Below are positions 1-9,224 of a stretch of DNA of 15,819 bases, piece after piece. The stretch spans positions 1 through 15,819 of the forward strand of contig JAMQCK010000788.1 in the NCBI GenBank assembly GCA_024196135.1. Direction: 5' to 3'. Origin of the DNA: Pleurotus ostreatus/Saccharomyces cerevisiae fusant. Lineage: Eukaryota; Opisthokonta. Made by a program: the position numbers and the translations under genes. The notes below the pieces were generated by a model that was not told the origin of the DNA, searched no databases, and was given only the letters and a program-made list of their open reading frames with translations. Position 1 is the stretch's first letter. Each line of letters opens with the position of its first letter.

Positions 1-24
1 GCCTGCCCCTTTGTTCCAGCGGCA

Positions 25-30
25 TATAAG
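25..30 (+). promoter_or_regulatory. Possible TATA box of the TBC-domain gene
   Basis: An ATATAAG string (24-30) lies about 140 nt upstream of the ATG at 169. The intervening leader is pyrimidine-rich, as is common in fungal 5' UTRs. No transcription start is visible, so this is only a plausible core promoter. Confidence 0.35.
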
Positions 31-168
31 GCAGAACAGCGCCACACAGCGTCCTCGACTTGGAATCGGCACTTCGCCACCCGAGTGCTTTCTCGTTTAC
101 CTCCGCTTCCGCCGCCTCTATTCCTTGTCTCCTCCCCCCACCATCGTCGTCGGCGCCGGCTGAGCCGT

Positions 169-2390
169 ATGGCCGCTCCCTCAGTTGTTCTCGTCCCGCC
201 GACCCCGTACGACGTCGAAAAGTTCCCGCCGCGCTCGTCGTCGGTATCCCCACGAACAACGGTCACCGTCGCGTCCGCGCGCTCCTCCCGCTCCTCCTAC
301 CAGTATCACGCACCAACATCGTCTGAGACGACCATATTCTCCATCTACTCCATGTACGGCGAAGGCAAGGACGGCGACGCGGACGGCGCAGGGTCCGCGG
401 ATAACCCGCGGATATCGTACGCGAAGCGGCTCAGCAACAGAATCAGCGAGGTCAGCATGCACTCGGACGACGTATACGATGGGGTCGTTGAGGTGTCGAC
501 GAAGGCCATGGTCTCCGCCGATGGATCCCTCTCAGTGGAACCGACGTCGTACGGGCGCCAGCAGCGGAATGGTTTCGTTCCGCAGGTCACGATACGGTCA
601 TCGTCGGACGATGCAGTGAACTCGGCTGCGGAGGAGCAGTCCCCCGTACCGACACATACCGGCTCGACGCTCGAATCATCATTCACACCCTCCCCTCGCC
701 CCTCCAACGAACTCCTCTCACCGCATCAGCCGAGCTCGAGCTCCATGACCTCCTCATCCGCGCCCAACTCCCCCCAATCTGCCGCCCGCATGCCCACCAT
801 CACGCGCAAGCACTCCCTGAGCGCCATGACCAACCTCTCCCAGAGCGTCGCATCCCTCACACACTCGGGGCCCCTGAAGACGCCAACGCCGCACCCGAAC
901 GAGGGCCCGGACGCGTTCCATGTACGACATACGTACGCGCTGCTCGATCTATGTGGCGTGAAGGGTGATGGGTTTGTGGAAGGCGTCGAGCGCACACGAG
1001 CGCGCGTAGGCAGCAGCCGTAACAGTCAGATGGACGCCGCACAGGCGATCGCTGACGTCGACGAGAAGAAGAAGGATCTCGACGACAAGGAGCGTGCCGT
1101 CCTGCAGACGCTCGACCGGTATGGCTTCTATGAATCGGGCGCGCACGAGCGGCTCGTCAAGATGCCCGCCGCACCTCTATCGCAACCGCTGAAGATGATC
1201 GCGCCCGCGACCGTGGACGCGGGCCCCGCACCATCGGCCTTCGCTGCCGCCTCGAAGAACAACAATGCACCTCCACCTCCAGCACCACCTTCCCTGTCAT
1301 CATTGCCGCCCCCGCAGCCTTTGACGAAGGAAGTGCCTCGGCTCGAGAAATGGGGTCGTATGGTCGTCCCGCTCACACGCGACGAGGGCGGGAACATCGA
1401 GACCTGGGGTATCCGCGAGGGCGTCTCCGAGAAGAAGCTGAAGCGGCGCGTATACAAGGGCGTCCCTGATCGGTGGAGAAGCGCGACTTGGGTCATTCTC
1501 GTGCGGAGGGCCGTATGCAAGGCTGGTCTGGGCGAAGGACATCCTGGGTTTGGGGGCGAGCGGCAGGTGGAGGCCGAGATGAAGCGGTTGCAGGCGGTGT
1601 ATCTTGAGAAGCTCGAGCAGCCGTCGACCTACGACATTCAGATCGATTTGGACGTGCCAAGGACGATTGGTGGACATGTTATGTTCAAGACACGATATGG
1701 CTTTGGGTACGTGCATCTGCAAGTAGTGCTAACTAGAAGGCTAACGATGCCCTCAGTCAAAGAGCACTGTTCCACGTCCTCCACTCATTCTCGCTGTACT
1801 GCGATACTTGTGGTTACGTCCAAGGCATGGGCCCCATAGCATCAACACTACTCCTCCACCTTCCCCCATCCACCGTCTACACCCTGCTTTGCTTCATGCA
1901 CTCGTCACCCGCGTACTCGTTGCACTCCATGTTTGCACCGGGCTTCCCTGGCTTGCTCGAGGCCATCTACGTCCAGGAGCGCATCATGCAGACCACCATG
2001 CCCGACGTCTACGCCGCACTTCGTGATAAAGGTGTCGGCACGACCGCCTATGCCACCAAATGGTACATCACGCTCTTCGTCACCAGCCTCCCCTTCCAGA
2101 CTGTGCTTCGCCTCTGGGACTGCTGGCTACTTGAGGGGCGCGACGTGTGGGTGATCCTCGCCGCGGCCGTCGTGCGCGTCTTCCGGGACCACATTGTCGC
2201 ACCCGGGGCGTCGTTCGAGAGCATTCTCTCGCTCTTGTCGTCGTTCTTCGTACCCGAGGACGAGGACGCGCTGCTGACCTGGATGTCGAAGATGCTCGCG
2301 GACACGAAGCTCCGGCAGAGCATGGCGGAGTGGCGGCGGACGTGGGCGGGCCTGGTCAAGGAGGGCAAGGACGCGACCGCGCTGCTATAG
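169..2390 (+). CDS. TBC-domain Rab GTPase-activating protein
   Basis: Two coding exons, 169-1706 and 1757-2390, encode 723 aa. The 50-nt intron (GTACGT...CTCAG, with CTAAC branch-like sites) has phase 2. The proteins of this family stimulate GTP hydrolysis by Rab GTPases and control vesicle traffic. Residues 1 to about 420 are Ser/Pro-rich and probably disordered, with a TIFSIYSMYGE segment near the start. The TBC domain begins near VYKGVPDRWR (428-437). Both catalytic fingers are visible: IDLDVPRT with Arg498, and YVQGM with Gln535, where most relatives have YCQGM. Splicing is needed to reach the second finger, which supports the intron. I chose the ATG at 169 because the open frame further upstream has no ATG. 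The target Rab cannot be told from sequence. The family call is firm; the exact N terminus is less so. Confidence 0.9.
1707..1756 (+). other. Intron of the TBC gene
   Basis: This 50-nt intron starts GTACGT and ends CCCTCAG, with CTAAC at 1729-1733 and 1741-1745. Removing it joins TATGGCTTTGG to TCAAAGAGC and keeps the TBC frame through the Gln finger. Confidence 0.9.
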
Positions 2391-3175
2391 GCGAGGATCC
2401 CTTCCGACCTGATCCTGCCCTGTCCCTTGCCTATTCCTGTTGATGACCTGACGACCCGCTGCCACGAGACACGACGAACATGTCTGCCGTATCATTATCC
2501 ACCTATACTAATCGCAGTCCTCTGGATAGTAGTCCCTCCCCGCATCCCTGCACGCCGCCTCACCCAAAACATCTTCCGTGTCCGCCCCCCCCCATCCCTG
2601 CCGCACGCATCTGACCCTGACCTCTCCCCTCTGCAACCCGCTTTCTGTTGCATACACACGAATGTACCCGCACACACCGCCGCCTCGTACACTCACCATC
2701 GCATCCGCCCGTACCCACGTACACATCGTCGCCCCGTACACATCGTCGCCCCGTACACATCGTCGCCACGTACACATCGTCGCCCCATACACCCATACAC
2801 CCACACATCCGTCGCAGTCGTACTCGCTCCCTCGCTCCTTACGCTCCCCGCTTGGACAAACTCTCAACGGTGGACAAACAGTCATCGGTCGTTACTAGCA
2901 GTAGTCGCATAGCTCGCTCTTCCGGCGCATAGCTCGTCTCTTTTTTTCTCCTCCCTCTTCTCTGCCATCGGTCTACCTTATTTATGCTCCGCATAGTTGC
3001 TTTCACCACGCATTGGCAATCTGTAATTTACCAAGTGATCCTGGTTATTCGAGCAACGGGTTCATCGGCAACTTGTGGCCGGGCTGACAAGCAAGGCAAG
3101 GTCAAGAAAAGGAACGAGAAGGCCGTACAAACACCAAGATCATATCGAGGAGGTAAAAGGAGGACAGCACGTAGT
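2391..3175. other. Convergent intergenic region, no gene seen
   Basis: These 785 nt lie between the 3' ends of the TBC and Fip1 genes. They are C-rich with CACAC and CGTACA microsatellite-like runs and include a 17-bp tandem repeat and a short T-run near 2941. Open frames here have repetitive Pro/His/Thr/Arg composition and look non-coding. Confidence 0.6.
2718..2785 (+). repeat. Four-copy 17-bp tandem repeat
   Basis: The unit CGTACACATCGTCGCCC begins at 2718, 2735, 2752 and 2769. The copies are identical except that the third ends in CCA instead of CCC. Degenerate CATACACCC and CCACACATC units follow. The period is not a multiple of three and the stretch lies between two 3' ends, so it is probably a non-coding minisatellite. 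Confidence 0.9.
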
Positions 3176-5249
3176 CTACCGCCTTTTCGAAGAGCTCCGA
3201 GAATCGTCGTAATTCGGGGACGCGCGGCGTTTCCTGTAACTTTCGGACTTTAACATAGGTGAACGCGATGATAGGAGAATGAGTGACTTACGCCCTCTCA
3301 TCTGGCTCGCGACTTTGTGTGCGGGCGGAGGCGCCGCCTCCGTAGTCGAGGCCGTCGACGGACTGGGCGTTGTTGTCCCGGTCCTTGTACTTGTTTTGGT
3401 TGCGTGGGCCGGTGGGGACGTTCGGTGGGAGCGGCGACGTTGAGCGGACGGGAGGTGTTGGGACTGAAGAACACGAATGTGAGCTATCCACCACCGAGAT
3501 AATAGCAAACCGGGCAGAATACTTACCATGAGCGCCACGCCCGCGACCCGCGAACCCGCCACGCCCACGCAGCGATCCACGTCCGCGGAAAGGCGGCGGC
3601 CCACCACGTCCAGCGGCGGGCACCGGTGGACTCTGCGACGGGCCCTCCATACCCTGGAAGGGCATCTGCCCGCCCATTTGCTGTTGCATTTGCGGGTTCA
3701 TCTGCCCCGTCATTTGAGGCGTCATCTGTCCGCCCATCTGCTGCTGCATCTGCTGCTGGTCCTGCATGCCGTACTCGCCCATGCCCATACCCATCCCGTA
3801 GCCCATCCCGCCCTCCATGCCCTCGAACTCCTGCTTCGGCGCCGCGCCCTGCTGCTGTTGCTGGTCCATCGGCATGCCGCCCATGCCGCCCATGCCCCCA
3901 CCGCCCATGCCACCCATACCCCCGCCCCCCATCCCCATATCCATCATCCCTCCCATGTCCATCATCATCCCCGCGTTCGGCATCATCCCCCCGCCCGCGG
4001 CCGCGTTGTTCATGAGCGCGTTCGTCCCCGTCATGACCATCTGCCGGACCTCCGGCGGCAGCTGCGTGAGCTGGTCCTCGGGCATGCCGCTGAAGTTGAG
4101 CACGTTCGCCTTGAGCACGTCCGCGAGCTCGCCGAGGTCGCGCCGGCGGTAGCAGTACGCCTCCCAGCTGATCTCGTCGAAGCCGTAGTTGAACCAGTCG
4201 GAGAGGTCCGCGCCGGGGCGGCGCCAGGGCTTGTCGGCGAGCGCGGCGAGGTCGAGGTCGATGATGGGGCGGCCCTCGAAGATGCCGACTGCGCCGGGGT
4301 CGATTTCGGGCTGGGAGTCGGCGCGGGTGGCAGGGGGGAGGGTGTTCGGGTCGACGCCGTCATCTTTGGGTTCGTCTTTGGGTTGCGCGGGTGTGGTGGT
4401 GGTGGCTGATTGGGAAGTTGCAGCGGGTGCTGGCGTGGATGATGATTGAGGGATGGGTTGAGGGGCAGGGGGTTGGGTGGATGGGGTGGTAGCGCCACGC
4501 TGGATGGGTTGGTACTCGGTGGTTAACGATGGGTTCTGCCCTGTGGGTGCTGGGACGCTTCAACAAAGGGAAGTAGCGGTTGTGTGAGGAGACGTACTGC
4601 TCCGGTTGGCGGCTGGGTTTACGTATGACCTTCCTCGGTTTTGTTGCCTGGTAAATGTCAGTATTTGCCGGTATGAATGAAGATGCAGCGAACACACCTC
4701 AGATCCAGCGACCGTGGCACTGGTGCCTCCATTATGATCTCTACGTCCTGCACACAATCAGCGGGAATGCAATAGCAGAAGGCTGTCAACGCACATCTTC
4801 GTCCTCGCTATCCATCTCCTCGTCGCTGTCCTCGCGGGACTGTGCTTCCTGCGCATTTTGCTGTGGCGCGTCCAGTCCTGGCGTTCCGTCGAGTCCTGGA
4901 GTCGCTTCTTGTTGAGCATCTGCTTCCGCTTCGAGTTTTGCGACTACATTGTTGCTGGGTGCAGCGCTTGCCGGGGCGGCACTGGGACGCTTCAGCGACT
5001 ATCATACTTCTTTGGGAAATTTACTGACGGTGGTGGGGCTGCAGGCATTTATTAAGCATATCATAGCATACATTGGATAGTTGCATGCGTTGAAGAAGGG
5101 GTTTACATGAGGCTCACTGAACCGAACGCTGGGGAAACGCTGCTTACCCGGTGCACTTGTCGTGGAAGGTCCGTACAGAAATTCATCTTCTTCATCCCTA
5201 TCAGAATCGTAAGGTTCCGCTCTCAAACATACGAAGGAAGTTCTGACAT
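3176..5249 (-). CDS. FIP1: Fip1, subunit of the mRNA cleavage and polyadenylation factor
   Basis: Inferred minus-strand exons, in coding order, are 5233-5249, 5148-5197, 5029-5038, 4795-4981, 4698-4747, 4598-4647, 3527-4549, 3292-3463 and 3176-3233. They total 1617 nt and 538 aa, with consistent phases. Fip1 is a flexible scaffold in the nucleus that links poly(A) polymerase to the cleavage and polyadenylation machinery. The N terminus is acidic and carries EEDEFLYG (8-15). A second acidic stretch leads to DVEIIMEAP (89-97). The Fip1 signature starts at Pro229 with PWRRPGADLSDWFNYGF and continues through SWEAYC to 254. After it come a Gly/Met- and Gln-rich region, an RGG-type segment (about 436-462) and a basic RS/RD-like tail. 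The family call is very strong. The least certain parts are exon 1 (its intron would be only 35 nt) and the 10-nt microexon. Confidence 0.9.
3464..3526 (-). other. In-frame stop-free intron of FIP1
   Basis: The 63-nt intron has donor GTAAGT and acceptor TTCTTCAG on the minus strand. Its length is a multiple of three and it has no in-frame stop. Retention would therefore insert 21 residues just after the RGG segment without breaking the protein. I treat it as spliced because the donor is strong. Confidence 0.7.
5029..5038 (-). other. Candidate 10-nt microexon of FIP1
   Basis: The minus-strand sequence CCCCACCACC lies between an acceptor (CCTGCAG) and a donor (GTCAGT). Including it joins the FLYG exon to the acidic exon in frame, giving ...SAPAPPPAAPAS.... 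Every simpler junction I tried gives a stop or a frame break. The downstream intron is then 47 nt, typical for this gene. Confidence 0.65.
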
Positions 5250-6053
5250 TGTGGGCGCAAATATGCAGACTGTGATTGAGGGAGGGCAAGTGGAATACAC
5301 GCGCGCGATCGCGTCTTAGGGGCGTGGGAACAACGGCACATCGGACCGGAAGCACGTCCTTGAACTTCTGTCGACATGTTTGATTCTGCATGGCTTTCTC
5401 CTCCTTCCTTCATCTGGAAGGTTTTGGTCTTGTCATCGCGCGACGTACTTGAAGGCGGGCGCCAAAAGTCATGCGCTCGCGAATCACTCGTGTACACCCC
5501 AATTCTCTTGTTTTCGACGAACTAGGACGAACTCAGGTGACTAGCTTATTGTTCTCTACTCGAGCCCACCCGAGGAGCGTGATGCTGCGCCGATATACTT
5601 CCAGATCCGCCTGTCAAGCAGCTCTTCCGCACAATAAACATCACTCCTTATTGTATGGCACGATTACTCCGCACTGTACTCCCTGGCTTTATTAAGGTGC
5701 CTGTCCTTCAATGCTTTCCCCCCACTGTCTTCCTCTCGCACCGCCCTCGTGCATTGTAATTCTATCTAAGCGCCAGGCTGCGCGTCTCTTCACCAGACTC
5801 TTCTCATAATAATACTTCAACACACGCTCGCCGCCGCGCATAGCCGCCGCCGCCCGCTCACCACATTCTTTCCTCGCCACGCCTACACCTTTTGACTTGC
5901 CCAACATCGACCTGTCGATCCATCTACTTCTCACAACTCTTCCATCCCGCTCGAGTCGCCTTTGCTCGCGCGCCAGCATCATACGCGCCTGAGCTGAATC
6001 CCGCCGATACCAAATACCCCATCCAATCCTCGCATCTCACCTCAATCGCCGCT
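5250..6053. other. Divergent intergenic region, no gene seen
   Basis: This 804-nt stretch separates the inferred FIP1 start from the next rightward gene, so it should hold both promoters. The right half is rich in C and T (for example 5700-5960), as expected of a leader. Open frames here are short and lack recognisable protein features. Confidence 0.5.
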
Positions 6054-6269
6054 ATGACCAACTTCCCCTCGATCGGCCTGTTCCCCTCGGGCACGACCTC
6101 TCCGCACGCGTTCAGCCCCTTCCACCAGCCGCCGCGCGAGATGTATACCATGTACGCCGCGCTGGCAACAGGCTCGACGCCGTCGTCCGTGTCCACCGGG
6201 CGCTCACGCTCGACCTCGTCGCTCACGAGCTCCATGTGGTCCAAACGTTCAAAGAGCGCGAAGGCGTAG
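6054..6269 (+). CDS. Small serine-rich hypothetical protein, 71 aa
   Basis: This is a single-exon frame with an ATG in good context (CGCCGCTATGACC) after a pyrimidine-rich leader. The protein begins MTNFPSIGLFPSG, has PPREMYTMYAAL in the middle and ends in a Ser/Thr-rich stretch with a basic tail (MWSKRSKSAKA). It has no cysteines, no signal peptide and no membrane segment. I do not recognise a domain. The non-repetitive N-terminal half and the leader favour a real gene, but an accidental frame cannot be excluded. Confidence 0.5.
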   Translation: MTNFPSIGLFPSGTTSPHAFSPFHQPPREMYTMYAALATGSTPSSVSTGRSRSTSSLTSSMWSKRSKSAKA

Positions 6270-6943
6270 GCTGCGCTGTCAACTCGAATGACAGCTGCGC
6301 CACGCCCATGCCTCTTCACCCACGGCCGACGCCCACCTCGCCATCGCTGCTGCTCTGAGCGCAGCCCTGTGGCCATGACACGACGAAAACTTCCACGACC
6401 TTCATATCCATACCTACGACTTGACCATCGCCGTGCGATCCAGGACGATTGCATGCTAATTTATATGTTAGTTTACGCGCTTTCTCCGTTCTTCGCCTTT
6501 TTGTACTCCTTCTTCCTGTGGCAGGCTTTACTGTATTTCTACGCCATACCTGGTATGAGCTCTATAAGGTCATGCTCCAAATAAAACGACCTCGAGACGA
6601 TTCAGGATACGCGGGCTGCGATGACAGGACACAAGAGCCGCTTTCGAGTCCGGAGCCGAGGCCACGAGACAACCGGCAAATGCCGATTCCGCGAGTCGAA
6701 CGCAACTGCCGATTGAGAGACCACAGTACAGTATTGCAAGCATGGAAGATGACTGCTATGGAGCTATTGAAGTGGAGGGGAGGTCATACGAAAGTCACCG
6801 CTACAGTTCACGCGCATGGGCATCAGGCTCCCTTCGTACTCCCCGACCACCTTCGCATAAATTTATAGATTCTTATGACTGGTGATAGCAACCTCTCTCA
6901 ACTACATATATGGCCACAAGAGAGGCAGCTTCTGCACCTCTAA
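6270..6943. other. Intergenic region, probable 3' UTR and spacer
   Basis: The left part is probably the 3' UTR of the 71-aa gene, with AATAAA at 6580-6585. The right part is the 3' flank of the first secreted-protein gene. A 12-nt inverted element CGGCAAATGCCG lies at 6674-6685. I see no gene. Confidence 0.5.
6580..6585 (+). terminator. Possible polyadenylation signal AATAAA
   Basis: AATAAA occurs 310 nt past the stop of the 71-aa gene in a locally AT-richer stretch. Fungal polyadenylation signals are loose, so this is weak evidence. Confidence 0.3.
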
Positions 6944-7323
6944 TTAACAGGTGCCCACAGTGTCCGTCGTGATGATGATGCCCTGCGGGAGGTTGTTCGG
7001 GTCGTAGTTGTTCCTATGATCAAAGTAAGTCCCCAGCCAACGAGGTAAGCAGCACAATACGCACAGGTACCAGATGTAGTGCCCCTGCTGTTGCGAGCCA
7101 TAGTTGATACGAATGCGATTGTTGCACTGGGGGATGGGTTTAGCTATTACGACGTTGTAATCGCTCGGTATGAGGCACTCACAGTGGTCTCCTTCGAGCA
7201 CTTGTCCGCGCCGCCGCTGGGAGGGCAGTTGATGGGGTCCGCAGGGTTGTTGGGGTTGCGGATCGCAGCTGCGAAGCCAGCGAGGGAGAGCAGGGCGAGG
7301 GAGATGGCGGTGAAAGAACGCAT
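6944..7323 (-). CDS. Small secreted four-cysteine protein, paralog 1
   Basis: Exons in coding order are 7183-7323, 7065-7126 and 6944-7013, giving 90 aa. The 56-nt and 51-nt introns have donors GTGAGT and GTGCGT. A signal peptide covers about residues 1-20 (MRSFTAISLALLSLAGFAAA). The mature part starts IRNPNNPADP, then INCPPSGGADKC, ETTC, RIRINYG, GHYIW and DPNNLPQG, and ends in GTC. There are four Cys in the pattern C-x8-C-x5-C-x41-C, with the last one the C-terminal residue, so two disulphides are likely. An alternative donor 6 nt upstream (GTACCT) would remove Tyr-Leu after the Trp. It belongs with paralog 3 by sequence. I do not recognise the family. Secretion is inferred from the signal peptide; function is unknown. 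Confidence 0.85.
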
Positions 7324-7380
7324 GTCGAGTTCGGTAGAGATGCTGTAGATAGCTGCTCTTTTGGCGAGGACCAGGCCAGC

Positions 7381-7387
7381 TTTTATA
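7381..7387 (-). promoter_or_regulatory. TATA box of paralog 1
   Basis: TATAAAA on the minus strand lies about 58 nt upstream of the ATG, within GTATAAAAGCTGG. The same GTATAAAAGCT string occurs at the TATA box of paralog 4. Confidence 0.65.
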
Positions 7388-8222
7388 CGCCTGATGTTTT
7401 GCGGTGTTGTTAATCGAGCGTACAAACGGCGAAACATCTTTCTGATCGAGCCGTCATTATCGGGCAGCGAGATCGGCGTGAACAGACTGCTTACCCAGTG
7501 CTTACACCCCCGATGCAGTTCTCATCGAGGATCCCTGACAGGGACGACGATTCCTATCTTGGTTCTCAGTACTCTGCTGCCCGCTGACCGACATGCGAGA
7601 CCTGACCGACCTATAGGGCCCCGGGTAAGTAAGAAGCACATCGGGCATGAGACGGCAAAAGCCCTTCAGCGAAGGCCTTCAACATCGGGCACCTTCTTCC
7701 CCCCTGCTGACCAAGTTCATGTGCTGGTGAGCGGCGTGAAAACGCCTATGGCGGCGACTCGAAGGTCCTATATGCCCGATCTATTCTGGTCGTTAGCAGA
7801 GAAAATATTGAAGAAGACTATGACCGTCGAAGAATTGAGTAGCCATGAAAGGCATGTAATAAAATGGCCACAAAAGGCATCTAACCTCTCACTCTTATTT
7901 CGAAGCCATTTACAGGCGGGGAAGATCATGCGGTATTCGACGCATTCCGTGCTCTAGCGAGGTAAGTATGAACGTCGGGTCTCGCATGGTCAAGCATTGC
8001 CTTACACCAAGTCATCCCCGTACTCATCGCTTCAACATCGCCTTCTTCGTCGCGTAATCAATGGTTTGCGAGGATGCGCCCGTCATTTCCGAGCTCTGAG
8101 CGCCGAGGAGATCGTGCTTCATTTGGAAAGGGAGAACGCAAACAGCGCACCTGCACCCTGGTCTGGTCAGCCTCGTCAGCATCAAGATGGACTCATGAAC
8201 AAATAAGACCAACGAGAACGAG

Positions 8223-8230
8223 TATATAAG
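8223..8230 (+). promoter_or_regulatory. TATA box of paralog 2
   Basis: TATATAAG lies about 90 nt upstream of the ATG at 8319. It is followed by CTA, matching the TATAAAAGCTA arrangement of paralog 4. Confidence 0.65.
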
Positions 8231-8318
8231 CTAAGAAATGAGTAGGTCATCCTCAGCATCCTTTGAAAGCCCAACAACACTCACCACCGTCTACCAATTC
8301 ACCTCAACCGTCAACAAG

Positions 8319-8720
8319 ATGCGCTTCTCCACCGCCATCGTCCTCGCCTTCCTCAGCGGCCTCGCCGCCGCCAAGAACGCCACCGAGCTCGAGGCGCTCG
8401 TCACCGACCCCACCAACCCGCAGAACCTCATCAACTGTCCGCCCGGCGGTGGCGCCGACGGCTGCCATCTCGAGACGAGGGTGAGCACCTTCTTCGCGTC
8501 TCCTCGCGTGCAAAGTCCAGCGTTGACGCCTGCGCAGTGCGACCGCATTCGCATCAACTACGGCTACTCCTTCAACGGGCACTACATCTGGTGAGTTGTG
8601 AACGACGCGTGCCATAGTAGGACTGGGCTGCTCACCTTGGGATCGTGCAGGTACAACTACAACATCAACTCGGTGCCCGACGGAAAGCGCATCGAGATCG
8701 ACAACCAGGGTACTTGCTAA
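8319..8720 (+). CDS. Small secreted four-cysteine protein, paralog 2
   Basis: Exons 8319-8480, 8538-8590 and 8651-8720 encode 94 aa. The introns are 57 and 60 nt with GTGAGC and GTGAGT donors. Intron 1 is phase 0, just before the third Cys codon. Intron 2 splits the Trp codon of GHYIW. The signal peptide is MRFSTAIVLAFLSGLAAA. An N-terminal extension follows (KNATELEALV) with a possible N-glycosylation site at Asn20. The core is DPTNPQNLINC, PPGGGADGC, CDRIRINYG and GHYIWYNYN, ending in GTC, with the pattern C-x8-C-x5-C-x38-C. Its closest relative here is paralog 4, which has identical exon lengths. The family is unrecognised. Confidence 0.87.
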
Positions 8721-9224
8721 AGGGAGGAGAAAGTCAGAAGGAGTCAGGAGGCGTTCTTAATCAGTAACGGAGGGAGAAGTGGGGTCAAAGGAAGGCTTCA
8801 GTAAGAAGGAGAGGGATGTATATATTTTCGCGACGCATATTTCTGTTCGGAGGGGAGTTATACGTGTATCGCTCGTATTGCATAGCACGCATAACGGCAA
8901 ATCACGGACTCTTCGAAGGTCTTCGCCGCTTATGAGCAAGGGCCACGCTGGCTGTTGTGACAGTAAGGGACAAGTCACATTTGATTCCGACGCCATCAAA
9001 GGACGTGCGGCAAATGCCGATCTTATGGACTTTCTTCGACACCACCGGCGGCGGCGCTCAGATAGATACGGCACTTTAGGAGTACGCAATGACGGATCAC
9101 ATAATCCTCACGCACAAGGCCAGATAATCCATCGTATCACTGGCTCAAACTACGCGCATAGATAAATACAGATCGAATCACTTCGTAATCTCATTTGCCA
9201 CCTCGCAGAAGTCAGCTAAGTCGT
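8721..9224. other. Convergent spacer between paralogs 2 and 3
   Basis: These 504 nt hold the two 3' flanks. The 14-nt string CGGCAAATGCCGAT at 9008-9021 also occurs at 6674-6687, in the matching position 3' of paralog 1. No gene is seen. Confidence 0.5.

Larger units (their letters stand above)
7324..8318. other. Divergent spacer between paralogs 1 and 2
   Basis: This 995-nt spacer contains TATA boxes for both flanking genes at its two ends. Long open frames exist but have no protein-like composition, no convincing start and no splice logic. I see no gene, repeat or RNA in it. Confidence 0.5.

Noticed and set aside
2427..2932. Overlapping open frames rich in Thr, Pro, His and Arg on the plus strand
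   Set aside because: They translate the 17-bp repeat and C-rich spacer; all frames are open because of base composition, not selection.
3528..4409. Long plus-strand open frame of His/Leu/Ala/Arg-rich composition
   Set aside because: It lies antisense to the main FIP1 exon and its composition is a by-product of the Gly/Met/Gln-rich coding strand.
6690..6725. tRNA-like 3' arm (GCGAGTCGAACGCAAC)
   Set aside because: No matching anticodon or D-arm upstream and no acceptor-stem pairing could be found.
7361..7957. 198-codon plus-strand open frame between paralogs 1 and 2
   Set aside because: It overlaps the TATA box and leader region of paralog 1, has no recognisable domain and no supporting context; random open frames of this size occur in GC-rich DNA.
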